A stretch of DNA of 64,000 nt from Dolomedes plantarius (taxonomy: Eukaryota > Arthropoda > Arachnida > Araneae > Dolomedidae), in NCBI GenBank assembly GCA_907164885.2, contig OU015495.1:586230-650229 (forward strand). The letters are read 5' to 3'. The stretch's first letter is position 1; every line of letters starts with the position of its first letter. The notes under the pieces are model-generated. The model did no database searches and had not been told where the DNA came from. It was given only the letters and a program-made list of their open reading frames with translations. Position numbers and translations under genes: made by a program. This document shows, one piece after another, positions 54,887-64,000 of this stretch.

Positions 54887-57800
54887 AATTTAAGTATATC
54901 CCCTAAACTGTCAAAGAATTTAACTCATTTTGAACAGGTCTGTCGTGAAATTGATCATGTAAAAAAGAAAATTGAGGATTGTGAGTCTTGCGAGCACGCA
55001 CGAGTTACGGTTTTAAAATCGAAAGTGAAAGGGTTAGAACAGAAGTTAGAAAACTCATTCCAGAATTTATCGTTGAATGATAATGAAGATAGTTTCGATA
55101 TATTTATGAGTTATCAGGATATCCTTACAGATTTATCGGTGGATTTAGAGAGTAAAACTGAAAAGATTGTAGAGGAGGTGGACAATTCGGAGTCAAAAAA
55201 GGTGCATTCGGAATCGAAATCAAATGCGGTCCGCCTGCCAATCATAGAAATTCCCTTGTTCTTTGGGGAAAATTGGATTAGTTTTAAGGAATTATTTAGT
55301 TCTACCATTTTGAAAAATGAAAGTCTTTCTAACGTTGAAAAATTGCAATATTTGCAAAGTTCGGTTCGCGGGAATGCTGCGAAACTAATTCGAGGATTCG
55401 CTTTACAGGGTGAAAATTTAGAACACTGCTGGAATATACTGAAGAATCGTTATGAAAATAAACGCTTACTCGCGGTTTCGCAAATAAACAAAGTTTTTTT
55501 GCATAGGGTTAATAAAGTAGATAGCCCTAAAGGCCTTTTAGAGTTGATTGACGTTTGTAACGAAGCTATTCGCAACTTAGACACGTTGGGTCTAGAATCA
55601 AATTCTTTGAGTGATTTGATATTTATTAATTTTATGCTTGCTAAATGTGATTCATCAGTCAAACAAAATTGGGAACGTAGCCTAGAAGGTGATTCGATCC
55701 CGGATTTGAAAACTTTTCGATCTTTTATTGAAAGAGAAGCTAGGGCAATGCAAGACTTAAAATCGGAAACAAAACATGCGTTTGTTAAAAAACCAAATCA
55801 ACCGACGTTCGGAGAAAGAAAAATCATAGTTAACAATTCAATCAGTGTAAAGGAAGTAAAATGCATTTTATGTTCTCAAAATCATCAGTTATTCAAATGT
55901 TGTAATTTTAATCGTATGAATGTTAATGAGAGGTGGAATTACGTCAAGGAAAACAAGCTATGCCCCAACTGCTTACGTTCGAATCATCTTTTAGACAAAT
56001 GTAGAATTAACATTTTTTGTAAAAACTGCGCTAAGAAGCATCACACTTTATTACATAAGTATACGGAGGAGAATGCAAATATTTCGAGGGAGATTCATCA
56101 GGAATCAGTTTCAAATAATTCGCAATGTCAGTCACCTGTTCACAATGATGTTTTATTATCGACAGCCCTTATTAAAGTAAAATCCCCGAAAGGTCAGGTA
56201 ATTAGGTGTAGAGCGCTGATCGATAATGCTTCGCAGAATTCGTTAATTTCTAAACAGTGTGCCGAGCGGTTGAATTTAGCCTTGATTGGCTCGAAACATC
56301 AGTTGATAGGAATCAATGGAATGTCCGCAGAGACTTCTTTGCATGTCGCGGAATTTAAAATTTCTCCTCATTTTTCGAATGATTTTAGTACTGTTAGGGC
56401 TTTGGTAGTTAATCGGGTGACTACTCCTCTCCCTAATTTTTGGCTGGATAGGGAAAGTTGGCCACACACAGAAAATCTGCTTCTGGCGGATCCTGAATTC
56501 CATAAAGAACGCCCAGTTGACCTGCTAGTAGGGGCAGATATCTTTGCAAGCATAATACAGGGTCCAGCCATTCAGGGTGAACGTGGGGAACCAGCTGCCA
56601 TTCCCACGACACTGGGCCACATTTTAAGCGGTCCTATTGACAAAACTTCCAAAAATCCAGAAAACTATTCTCTATGCAATCTTAGTTTAAATGAACAACT
56701 TGAAAGATTCTGGGCTCTGGAATCAGTGCCTCAACATCATCCTATACCGGACATTGAGGATCCGGCAGAAATAATATATAGAGAGACTGTTAAAAGAAAT
56801 GAAGACGGGCGGTACGTTGTCAAACTGCCAGTCAAACCAGACTGTGAATTAGGAAATAGTGCAAACCATGCATCTAAATTATTTCTAATACTAGAACAAA
56901 AGCTAAATAAAAATAAACAATTGAAAGAATCATATTCAGAATTTATGGATGAATATAAGCAACTGGCCCATATGCAAGTTTTAACTGAAGACGAAAAACG
57001 TTTTGAACCCAATTTTTATCTTCCACGTCACGCGGTAATAAATGACAACAGTAGTACGACCAAAGTCAGAGTCGTCTTCAATGCGTCAGCCAAATCAACG
57101 AATAACAAATCTTTAAATTCTATACTATTTACCGGCCCTAAATTGCAAACAAGTATCTTCTCCAACCTAATACAATTTCGGTCGTACCAGATTGCCTTGT
57201 CGGCCGATCTAGAGAAAATGTATAGGCAAATTCTCGTAACCGAGGAAGATACCCACCTCCAACGTATATTTTGGAGAAATAATGTGGCTGACCCATTGAA
57301 AGAATTCAAGCTCAATACGGTGACGTATGGCACGTCATGTGCCCCTTTTCTGGCCTTGCGCACCCTCCAACAATTATGCCATGATGAAAAGGACAATTTC
57401 CCGCATGCAGCTAACATCGCGAAAACCCACTTTTATGTTGATGATTTCTTAGGGGGTGCCGACAGTATCGAAGATGCTAAAACTCTCATCTCAGACTTAC
57501 GAAATCTATTTTTTGCAGGGGGATTTAACCTTCGTAAGTGGTGTTCTAATAAAAATGAAGCCATTGATTTTCTCCCAGAGTCTCAAAAGTGTAGTCCCAT
57601 AACACATAACTTTCAACCTGATTCTGCTCAAAGAATATTAGGGCTGGAGTGGAATCTGAATACAGATGTCCTTCAAGTGAGAGTGTCAAAGGACACCAGG
57701 GTCGCAACCAAACGGCAATTATTATCCACAATTGCTCGGATATTTGACCCATTGGGTCTCCTCGCCCCTTCCACCATTATCCTTAAAATTCTTATGCAAG

Positions 57801-60082
57801 AGGTGTGGAAACTGAATCTGAAATGGGACGAAAAGCTTCCTTCAGACATTTTAGACACCTGGAGCAAATTCGATTCCCAAATTATGTATTTTCAAGAAAT
57901 GCAGATATCTAGGTGCTTATACATAGATCAATCGTCATTGGTGGAGCTCCACGGTTTTTGCGACGCTTCCCCCAAGGCATATGCCGCAGTATGCTACTTA
58001 CGAGTATTCTCTCCAGATGTTAAAGTCTCTATTGTAGCAGCAAAGACAAGAGTTGCACCCCTGCAATCAGTTACGCTGCCAAGACTCGAACTATCCTCAG
58101 CACTTCTGTTAGCGGAACTTGTGACCATAGTGCAATCAGCTGTGCGAGGGAAAATAGACACTACAGTTTTGTGGACAGACTCCACTATCACCTTAAGTTG
58201 GATCAAAAATCCGCCCACTAATGGAAACCCATTTGTCCAACATCGGGTTCAGAAAATCCTCAACCTAACTAAAAAGGAGCAATGGTTTCACACACCCGGA
58301 GTGGCGAACCCGGCTGATTTGGCCACCCGTGGTATTTTTCCGGAACAGCTCAAATCAAATCAGATGTGGTGGCAAGGACCTGCGTGGTTAACCGAAAACC
58401 GAGATTCTCCTTGTTCTGCCTTTGCCACCATCCTTCAAAATCCTTCGGCACATTCCCCCGAGGAAGAACAACCTTACAATCCTAAGATCGAGATTAAGAG
58501 TGACATCCTGAGCAAATTTTTGTCGTACACCAAGTTATTAAGAGTAGTGGCTTGGATTTTTAGGTTTGTGAACAATACACGTACTTCTAAGACTCGTGGG
58601 CCATTGAAAGCCATTGAACTACGGGCTTCTATTGAAACGATTGTAAAGATCACACAAAAGACAGAATTTGCAGAAGAAATTCAGGCCTTAAGAAACCAAA
58701 AGTCCGTAAACAAAAAAAGCAAAATTCTTTCTCTCCAACCATTCCTTGATCAAAAGGACATTCTGAGGGTTGGAGGTCGGCTAAGTCAGCATCCCTCTTT
58801 AGCCTTCCACAAAAAATATCCTATGCTGCTCCCTAAGAAACATCCAGTGACTGAAGCCGTCATTCGACATTTCCACGAATCCAGTTTGCATGCAGGTCCG
58901 GAACTTGTTCTGTCCCTCATTCGGCAGCAGTTCTGGATTCCTGACGGCCGGTCTGCAGTTAAAAAGGAACTTAGAACATGTGTTCGATGTTTCAAATTGG
59001 TCGCCAAGCCTATTCATCAAGTCATGGGAAACTTACCAAGTTCCCGAATCACCCCGTGTCGACCATTCGAAAAGGTAGGGGTGGATTTTGCTGGACCATT
59101 CGCGACAAAATGCCAGCATAAAAGAAAATCTACACAGTTCAAGTCCTACATGTGTTTATTCATATGTATGTGTAGTAAGGCAGTTCATCTCGAATTAGTA
59201 TCCGATCTGTCAACCAATGCCTTTCTCCTTACTCTCCGACGATTTATTGCACGGAGAGGTATTCCAACTGATATATGGTCAGATAATGGAAAAAATTTTG
59301 TAGGTGCTGCTGCATACCTCAAATCTCTGGTGAGAATCACCCGAGATGCTGAAATCCAGGACTTCTGTTCTTCACGCCAGATTAGTTGGCATTTCAACCC
59401 CCCTTATGCCCCGAACTTTGGTGGGCTTTGGGAGGCCTCCATAAAATTGATGAAACGGCATCTATCCAAATCTTTAAACGGAGCCATTCTGAACTTTGAG
59501 GAAATGGCCACTGTACTTTGCCAAATCGAGGCGTGTATCAATTCGCGCCCTTTATGGGCTCTCTCAACAGATCCAAACGATCTGTCGGCTCTTACTCCGG
59601 GGCATTTTCTTATCGGTGTTCCTTTGTTGGAATTACCCGAACCTACAAATACTAACTGTTGTCTTAGCTCTCATTCTAGATGGCATCTGTTGCAGACATT
59701 GAAAGCCAGTTTCTGGCGGCAGTGGAGCCGGTCCTATCTCCAAAATTTACTCAGTCGTAAGAAGTGGACGACTGGCACACAGCTGCTTGAGCCAGGACAG
59801 CTGGTACTCCTGGACCAGGCTGACAGCCCAGCCTGCCACTGGAAGTTAGCCAGAATATTAGAAGTACATCCTGGCGAAGATGGTGTTGTCAGAGTCGCCA
59901 CCCTACAGACGTCTCATGGCAAAATTCGAAGGTCGGTCAGTCGCCTTGCGGTCCTACCTGGACCATTGGCCCCGGCGGAAGATGGTCGAAAACCGTCAGC
60001 GGCGGAATCGCAGGCGCCGAGTCGTCTACCAGGACCATCTCTCGTTGTTCGGAGATCATGTGATCAAAACCCGAACGGTTAA
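54887..60082 (+). CDS. BEL/Pao Gag-Pol polyprotein
   Basis: The frame opens exactly after the acceptor tttattatag and runs 1731 codons. Order: a coiled-coil-like start (EIDHVKKKIEDC, KVKGLEQKLE), a DUF1759-type Gag (about 55230-55740) and a Cys/His region (CILCSQNHQLFKC, CPNCLRSNHLLDKC, CKNCAKKH). The aspartic protease follows (ALIDNASQNSLI at 56213; DNA replaces the usual DSG/DTG). Then come the Pao reverse transcriptase (DLEKMYRQ, FYVDDFLGG at 57430) and RNase H (FCDASPKAYAA). The integrase has HESSLHAGPELV and CVRCFK, then VDFAGPF, SDNGKNF and NFGGLWEA as its DDE residues. A DUF5641-type tail ends within the 3' LTR. No stop or frameshift is seen. An unspliced reading would need the ATG at 55106. 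Confidence 0.93.
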   Translation, partial: NLSISPKLSKNLTHFEQVCREIDHVKKKIEDCESCEHARVTVLKSKVKGLEQKLENSFQNLSLNDNEDSFDIFMSYQDILTDLSVDLESKTEKIVEEVDNSESKKVHSESKSNAVRLPIIEIPLFFGENWISFKELFSSTILKNESLSNVEKLQYLQSSVRGNAAKLIRGFALQGENLEHCWNILKNRYENKRLLAVSQINKVFLHRVNKVDSPKGLLELIDVCNEAIRNLDTLGLESNSLSDLIFINFMLAKCDSSVKQNWERSLEGDSIPDLKTFRSFIEREARAMQDLKSETKHAFVKKPNQPTFGERKIIVNNSISVKEVKCILCSQNHQLFKCCNFNRMNVNERWNYVKENKLCPNCLRSNHLLDKCRINIFCKNCAKKHHTLLHKYTEENANISREIHQESVSNNSQCQSPVHNDVLLSTALIKVKSPKGQVIRCRALIDNASQNSLISKQCAERLNLALIGSKHQLIGINGMSAETSLHVAEFKISPHFSNDFSTVRALVVNRVTTPLPNFWLDRESWPHTENLLLADPEFHKERPVDLLVGADIFASIIQGPAIQGERGEPAAIPTTLGHILSGPIDKTSKNPENYSLCNLSLNEQLERFWALESVPQHHPIPDIEDPAEIIYRETVKRNEDGRYVVKLPVKPDCELGNSANHASKLFLILEQKLNKNKQLKESYSEFMDEYKQLAHMQVLTEDEKRFEPNFYLPRHAVINDNSSTTKVRVVFNASAKSTNNKSLNSILFTGPKLQTSIFSNLIQFRSYQIALSADLEKMYRQILVTEEDTHLQRIFWRNNVADPLKEFKLNTVTYGTSCAPFLALRTLQQLCHDEKDNFPHAANIAKTHFYVDDFLGGADSIEDAKTLISDLRNLFFAGGFNLRKWCSNKNEAIDFLPESQKCSPITHNFQPDSAQRILGLEWNLNTDVLQVRVSKDTRVATKRQLLSTIARIFDPLGLLAPSTIILKILMQEVWKLNLKWDEKLPSDILDTWSKFDSQIMYFQEMQISRCLYIDQSSLVELHGFCDASPKAYAAVCYLRVFSPDVKVSIVAAKTRVAPLQSVTLPRLELSSALLLAELVTIVQSAVRGKIDTTVLWTDSTITLSWIKNPPTNGNPFVQHRVQKILNLTKKEQWFHTPGVANPADLATRGIFPEQLKSNQMWWQGPAWLTENRDSPCSAFATILQNPSAHSPEEEQPYNPKIEIKSDILSKFLSYTKLLRVVAWIFRFVNNTRTSKTRGPLKAIELRASIETIVKITQKTEFAEEIQALRNQKSVNKKSKILSLQPFLDQKDILRVGGRLSQHPSLAFHKKYPMLLPKKHPVTEAVIRHFHESSLHAGPELVLSLIRQQFWIPDGRSAVKKELRTCVRCFKLVAKPIHQVMGNLPSSRITPCRPFEKVGVDFAGPFATKCQHKRKSTQFKSYMCLFICMCSKAVHLELVSDLSTNAFLLTLRRFIARRGIPTDIWSDNGKNFVGAAAYLKSLVRITRDAEIQDFCSSRQISWHFNPPYAPNFGGLWEASIKLMKRHLSKSLNGAILNFEEMATVLCQIEACINSRPLWALSTDPNDLSALTPGHFLIGVPLLELPEPTNTNCCLSSHSRWHLLQTLKASFWRQWSRSYLQNLLSRKKWTTGTQLLEPGQLVLLDQADSPACHWKLARILEVHPGEDGVVRVATLQTSHGKIRRSVSRLAVLPGPLAPAEDGRKPSAAESQAPSRLPGPSLVVRRSCDQNPNG

Positions 60083-60412
60083 TTGCGTCGTAGTCAGTCG
60101 GACTGTTGGATTCCGGGGTGTGACCACGGATAAGCTACATGCGCATTCGTATTAATTCATTTTATTCCCTTTTGTCAAGTTTTTTCTTAATTTGATGTAA
60201 ACCTTGAAATCAGGTGTAATTCAATTCTAATTAAATGTGGTGTTCAGGATCATGGGCCTATTTCTTAGTGTTCATGTGTCTAATTAATCTCGTGTCCAGC
60301 CAAGGGAGATGGGTAAGTTACCCAATCGTTTCTATTCTTTAATTACATATTGTATATAGTCATTCGTTTAAACCCATTCTTTATTCGCAAAGGGGAAGCT
60401 TATTTCTCCCCA
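59983..60412 (+). repeat. BEL/Pao 3' LTR
   Basis: Starts tggtcgaaaaccgtcagcgg and ends tttctcccca. The polyprotein frame runs 100 bp into it before stopping. Confidence 0.95.
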
Positions 60413-60417
60413 GTGGG

Positions 60418-61578
60418 AGAAAATTTTCCCTGTGATTTAAAAAAATTGAAAACACGTGTATTCAAAACTGCCCTTAACCACTCATTATGAGGGATTATTT
60501 ATAAACTGAGAAAGAAAAATGTCTAAATGTATTTAGCTGTATGTTGTACCTACGGCCATAAAGGACTATTATATGATCTAAAATATACACTAAATATAAA
60601 TCCTACAGTAAATGTCTGAATTATCAATGAATATAATTAGGATGAAGACAGTTTTGCAAACAACTGATAGATTTGGAAAGTTTCGCTTTTAACTACCTAG
60701 GTTTTGGATAGTTTAGGCTGAAAAAAGTGGATACAGGAATCTAAATATGGATTACTTTATATCAAACTGTAATGAGAACACATATGGGGTACACAAAAAT
60801 CATCTGTATAAGAAAATCATAATAAAATGCACAACAATTAAAAACAGAACGACGCAAAACTGACATTTTTAAAAAAAATTCCAAATTCCAAATTTTATTT
60901 TACGAAGTTAAGAACTCAGTTTCCAGTTTTTCTTTATTTTACTTTGAAAACACTTTAAAAACTCATAAAACTTATAACACTCCATCTTTATTGATACAAT
61001 GGGAATCAACAAAATAATCAGCTGACAAATTATAGACATACAATGTCGCCAATCAAAAATCACACTAAATGACCAGCAAACTTTCCCCTTTAAAATATTA
61101 AAAATAAATAACAATCTAACATAAAGAAAAAAAGAATTGTATTTAAATATATTTTTTTTAGATTTCATCAACGTTGCGGGTAAGTACAGTTTTGAAAACA
61201 AGCTGCAAAATTCAAATTGACTACAATATATATGAAAAGTTTTGCTTTGTCACAAACCTTCTGAAGAGGAAAAGGACAGTTTTGTAACAAACATTGAACT
61301 GGAAAAGCACACTTTTATATTAAACTTCTTAAATAAATATAGACCTTTACTAAATAATGCAGCGACACCTACATACATGAGTGCCTCCTTAATCAGACTC
61401 CAGTGCTCGCTAATTATAATTTTTGTTATTAATATTTTGAATGAGTAGGGTTTTAAAAGCCACCGCCTCATATGTTTCTATGAGAAAATACAAAAAAAAA
61501 AAAAATAAACAGATTGAAGGAGGGATTTTGTACTAGTTTTTCCGAAAATTGAAGTTTGTGATCATTTAAAAAATGTAA
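60418..61578. other. Intergenic, no supported gene
   Basis: AT-rich, with short open frames (60908-61201 minus, 61242-61448 plus) lacking domains. No repeat boundary is recognised. Confidence 0.4.
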
Positions 61579-61985
61579 TTTACACGTTTTTATTAACTCG
61601 ATTTCTTCTTTGTTTGTGTGTTTGTCCAGTTCAAATCTTGCAATCGATTTTTAACTAACTTCAAGACTAGCTAGATATTTGAAACTTTTAGAATAGCTCA
61701 GAACACGATGACAATGCATTCTGTTGATACTTTTAGCCATCTTTAAGCAGATTTGAATTCATTTTCAGTTAATTTTGTTTTGTAGACTGGTGCAGCCATC
61801 TATATGCCGGGACAGGAACGAAAAGTTAAATGCAAGGTAACTTCCAATTAACTTTCTTTCAAGTTGATGGGATAATTCATCGAAAAAATTGAAAAAATAT
61901 TTAATACATAGAATCGTCAATATATGATTCAACAGAAAATTTAAAAACATGGTATATAAAAAGTTCTTTTTATCTTGTAATTATT
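61579..61985 (+). repeat. Dispersed repeat family, copy 6
   Basis: Begins ttacacgtttttattaactc, contains gactagctagatatttgaaa and gttttgtagactggtgcagc, and ends ttaaaaacatggta plus the AT tail. Confidence 0.65.
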
Positions 61986-62194
61986 TATAAGTTTCTGTTG
62001 CTATTGATATTTAAATATAATTTAAAGATTTAAGCCTCTCTCTTTCTATGTATTGTAGATCCTATCAATAACGAAAACATCAACGTTTAAACTCGCACGG
62101 TTCAAAGAACAAGGGGTATTTTGTTAACATACGGTAACGAACCATATAGCGAATAAATTTTTATTAAATTTGACAGTGTCAACTATTATATAAA

Positions 62195-62997
62195 GACTAG
62201 CTGAAAACCCGCACTTTGCTACGGAGTACATTCAAAGTAAAAACATCGGTGAATGTATGCAATTAATGCCAATATATATATAATAAATACGACGAACAAT
62301 GTATATAATTGATGTAAAATATATATATATTTATAAAAAAATCGTAAGGGATATTTTTATAGACAAAATAATGTAGAAGAAGATATTCAAATTAAATCTA
62401 ATATAAAGAATACTAAAGAATATAGTACAGTTAATATAGTACAGTTCCTAGAACATTTCTTTTACTGTATTTTAATATTTTTTTGGATAATGTCCAATCG
62501 TCTGCCGCATTAGCGAGAAAAAAAAAATTATTTTTAGTCTATTTAGTTTTTATGCACGTGACGATAAATTTATTTAAAGTACCAGAAAAAGAAGTCACGT
62601 GATCAGCATTTAATAAATTAAATTCTAAAAATTAATCTTTAAAAATTCACCAAAAATCAGGAAATGAAGGTAAAGATTCGAAAAAGATTTCAATTTAAAG
62701 GAATTTTTATGATCTTTCTCGTGATATAAATTTTATAACCCTCAAATTATTATTTTAAATGCAAACTTAAAAAAAGTAAAAAAAACAGCTTAAAAATTTA
62801 ATTTTAAAAAATCTAAGAAGAATTTTTCAAAAATCTCTCTTAGTGCACCCCTACACTATAAGAAGAATCGCCATGCAAAATTTCAGCCCTTTAGGTCCAG
62901 CGGTTTGGTCTGTGCGTTGTATGTCAGTCAGTCAGTGAATGAATGAATGAATGAATGAATGAATGAGTCAGTTACAGAACTGTTTTATATATATAGA
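62195..62997. repeat. Probable dispersed element ending in (GAAT)n
   Basis: Begins gactagctgaaaacccgcac followed by tttgctacgg, and ends with ttcagccctttaggtccagc, a GAAT array (62936-62967) and a short AT run. The phrases around both ends resemble widespread arthropod repeats often linked to RTE-type LINEs or their derivatives. I cannot assign the class. Confidence 0.4.
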
Positions 62998-64000
62998 TAA
63001 GGAGGAAGGGTAAAACAGTAGAATTTATCAAGATGAAGGTTACAGTACAGCTATATTTAGTCTTTTTCAGCCAGAGACTAAAATTAGTATATATTAGCCA
63101 TTTCAAAAAACTTGACAGTATATATAAATGAATAATGATTTTTTTTCTTGCTGTCAAAGAACTTACAAGAATAAAATAATCTTCATAAATTTATGATGTC
63201 TGAGAAAACAATTATCCATCTGCAAACTGGAAAATGTCTATGTACACCCAACTCTGTTTTTACGCAATTTCTTTTGACTTAACACTGTTAAAAACTGCTA
63301 TTTTAAAATTGCAATTTAATGTAAATTTTAAGAAAAATATTTCCATTGATCGTAATTCTTTTGCGAAAATTTTAGGATACTCCCCGTTTTTGCTGTGAAG
63401 GATATGACAAAAATTTATCCCAAAATTTATTGACAAAATTGAGTCGTATGCTTAGTTTCTATCAAGTGGAAGAGTTTATACTGATAGTTATAGCAACATA
63501 ATAAATAATAAAATTTAGGGTTGATTTTAAAAGGTAAGGCGTATTTATTTTCTTGTCCAATTTATTCATATCTTTGTTGAAATATGAATTTAATCCCTTT
63601 AAGCCTTAAGATAAACGTCGGATACTACAACTCCAAAATTCAAAAGGAAAGGTATTCTCTTTGGAAACTAAAATTGAAAATTTTAGATCACTTTAAAAAA
63701 GAGAAAAATCAGCGTCGTTCGGCTAAATTTTTGGTCTGAACGAAGCAAAATTATGAACTCAGGAGAGGAAATGAATGCACCTACAAATTAAATTTGGATA
63801 TTTAAAAGACTTGTAATACAATTTTTTAATGAATCCTTTTGTTTTGTATATTTTTTTTATTAAAAATATGCTATATTGTGTCTATATTGTTATTGATATG
63901 TCTATATTGATTATAGCAGAAAAAATAAAATTAAAATTTAGAGACGATAGTAAATTAGGTGAGCCGAATTTTTTATCCTCCGATTTATTCATTTTTTTAT
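62998..64000. other. Intergenic to window end, nothing recognised
   Basis: AT-rich sequence without coding frames of note, repeats with partners in the window, or RNA genes that I can support. Confidence 0.4.

Larger units (their letters stand above)
54173..60412 (+). mobile_element. Full-length BEL/Pao LTR retrotransposon, apparently intact
   Basis: 6240 bp, with LTRs of 429 and 430 bp and the 5-bp target duplication GTGGG (54168-54172, 60413-60417). The polyprotein is open from end to end. The LTRs appear identical except at the very 3' end (gcttaatctcccca against gcttatttctcccca), so insertion is recent. It is the strongest candidate for an active element in the window. Confidence 0.97.

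Noticed and set aside
55114..59397. Many minus-strand and alternate-frame open frames in the BEL/Pao element
   Set aside because: They shadow the Gag-Pol frame and contain no domain.

Overview
This 64 kb window is eukaryotic, AT-rich and intron-containing, and is dominated by transposable elements. The host gene content is a secreted-serpin locus: one complete three-exon gene plus two decayed paralogous copies. Combined with Copia, BEL/Pao, Gypsy, LINE, Tc1/mariner, PIF/Harbinger and Helitron elements and very long (TA)n/(TG)n microsatellites, this points to an arthropod, most likely a chelicerate and plausibly an orb-weaving spider. The taxon is inferred from general family resemblance, not proven.

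Layout. 1-4.56 kb: an unassigned GC-rich block, a 5'-truncated LINE with a 16-bp target-site duplication (TSD), two copies of a dispersed repeat, a (TA)n tract and a dead mariner fragment. 4.56-7.2 kb (unit 0): a serpin exon-2 pseudogene in a block that is repeated in unit 2. 7.2-10.9 kb: microsatellites, a GA-rich block and a Harbinger MITE. 10.9-22.8 kb (unit A): the intact serpin gene, with exons at 14609-14863, 18368-18807 and 20736-21270 (409 aa, signal peptide). 22.8-52 kb (unit 2): a diverged copy of unit A swollen by insertions. In order these are a Tc1 (DD34E) element split by a 6.75-kb Copia, a Harbinger derivative, a Gypsy fragment split by a DD36E Tc1-like element, a DD41D element, serpin exon 2, a 4.2-kb Helitron, a long-TIR mariner derivative, a second DD41D element and a frameshifted serpin exon 3. 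52-54.2 kb: nothing assignable. 54.2-60.4 kb: a full-length BEL/Pao element with an intact polyprotein, near-identical LTRs and a 5-bp TSD. 60.4-64 kb: dispersed repeats.

Several insertions can be delimited to the base because the paralogous unit holds the empty site (Helitron, DD41D copies 1 and 2, mariner TIR). The insertions also order the duplications: units 0 and 2 share a mariner insertion that unit A lacks, so they are sisters. The most unusual observation is that the BEL/Pao LTR encodes a 26-codon hydrophobic, signal-peptide-like exon ending at a strong splice donor. A splice acceptor lies exactly where the Gag-Pol frame opens, and the phases match.

All alignments and distances were made by eye; none was computed.
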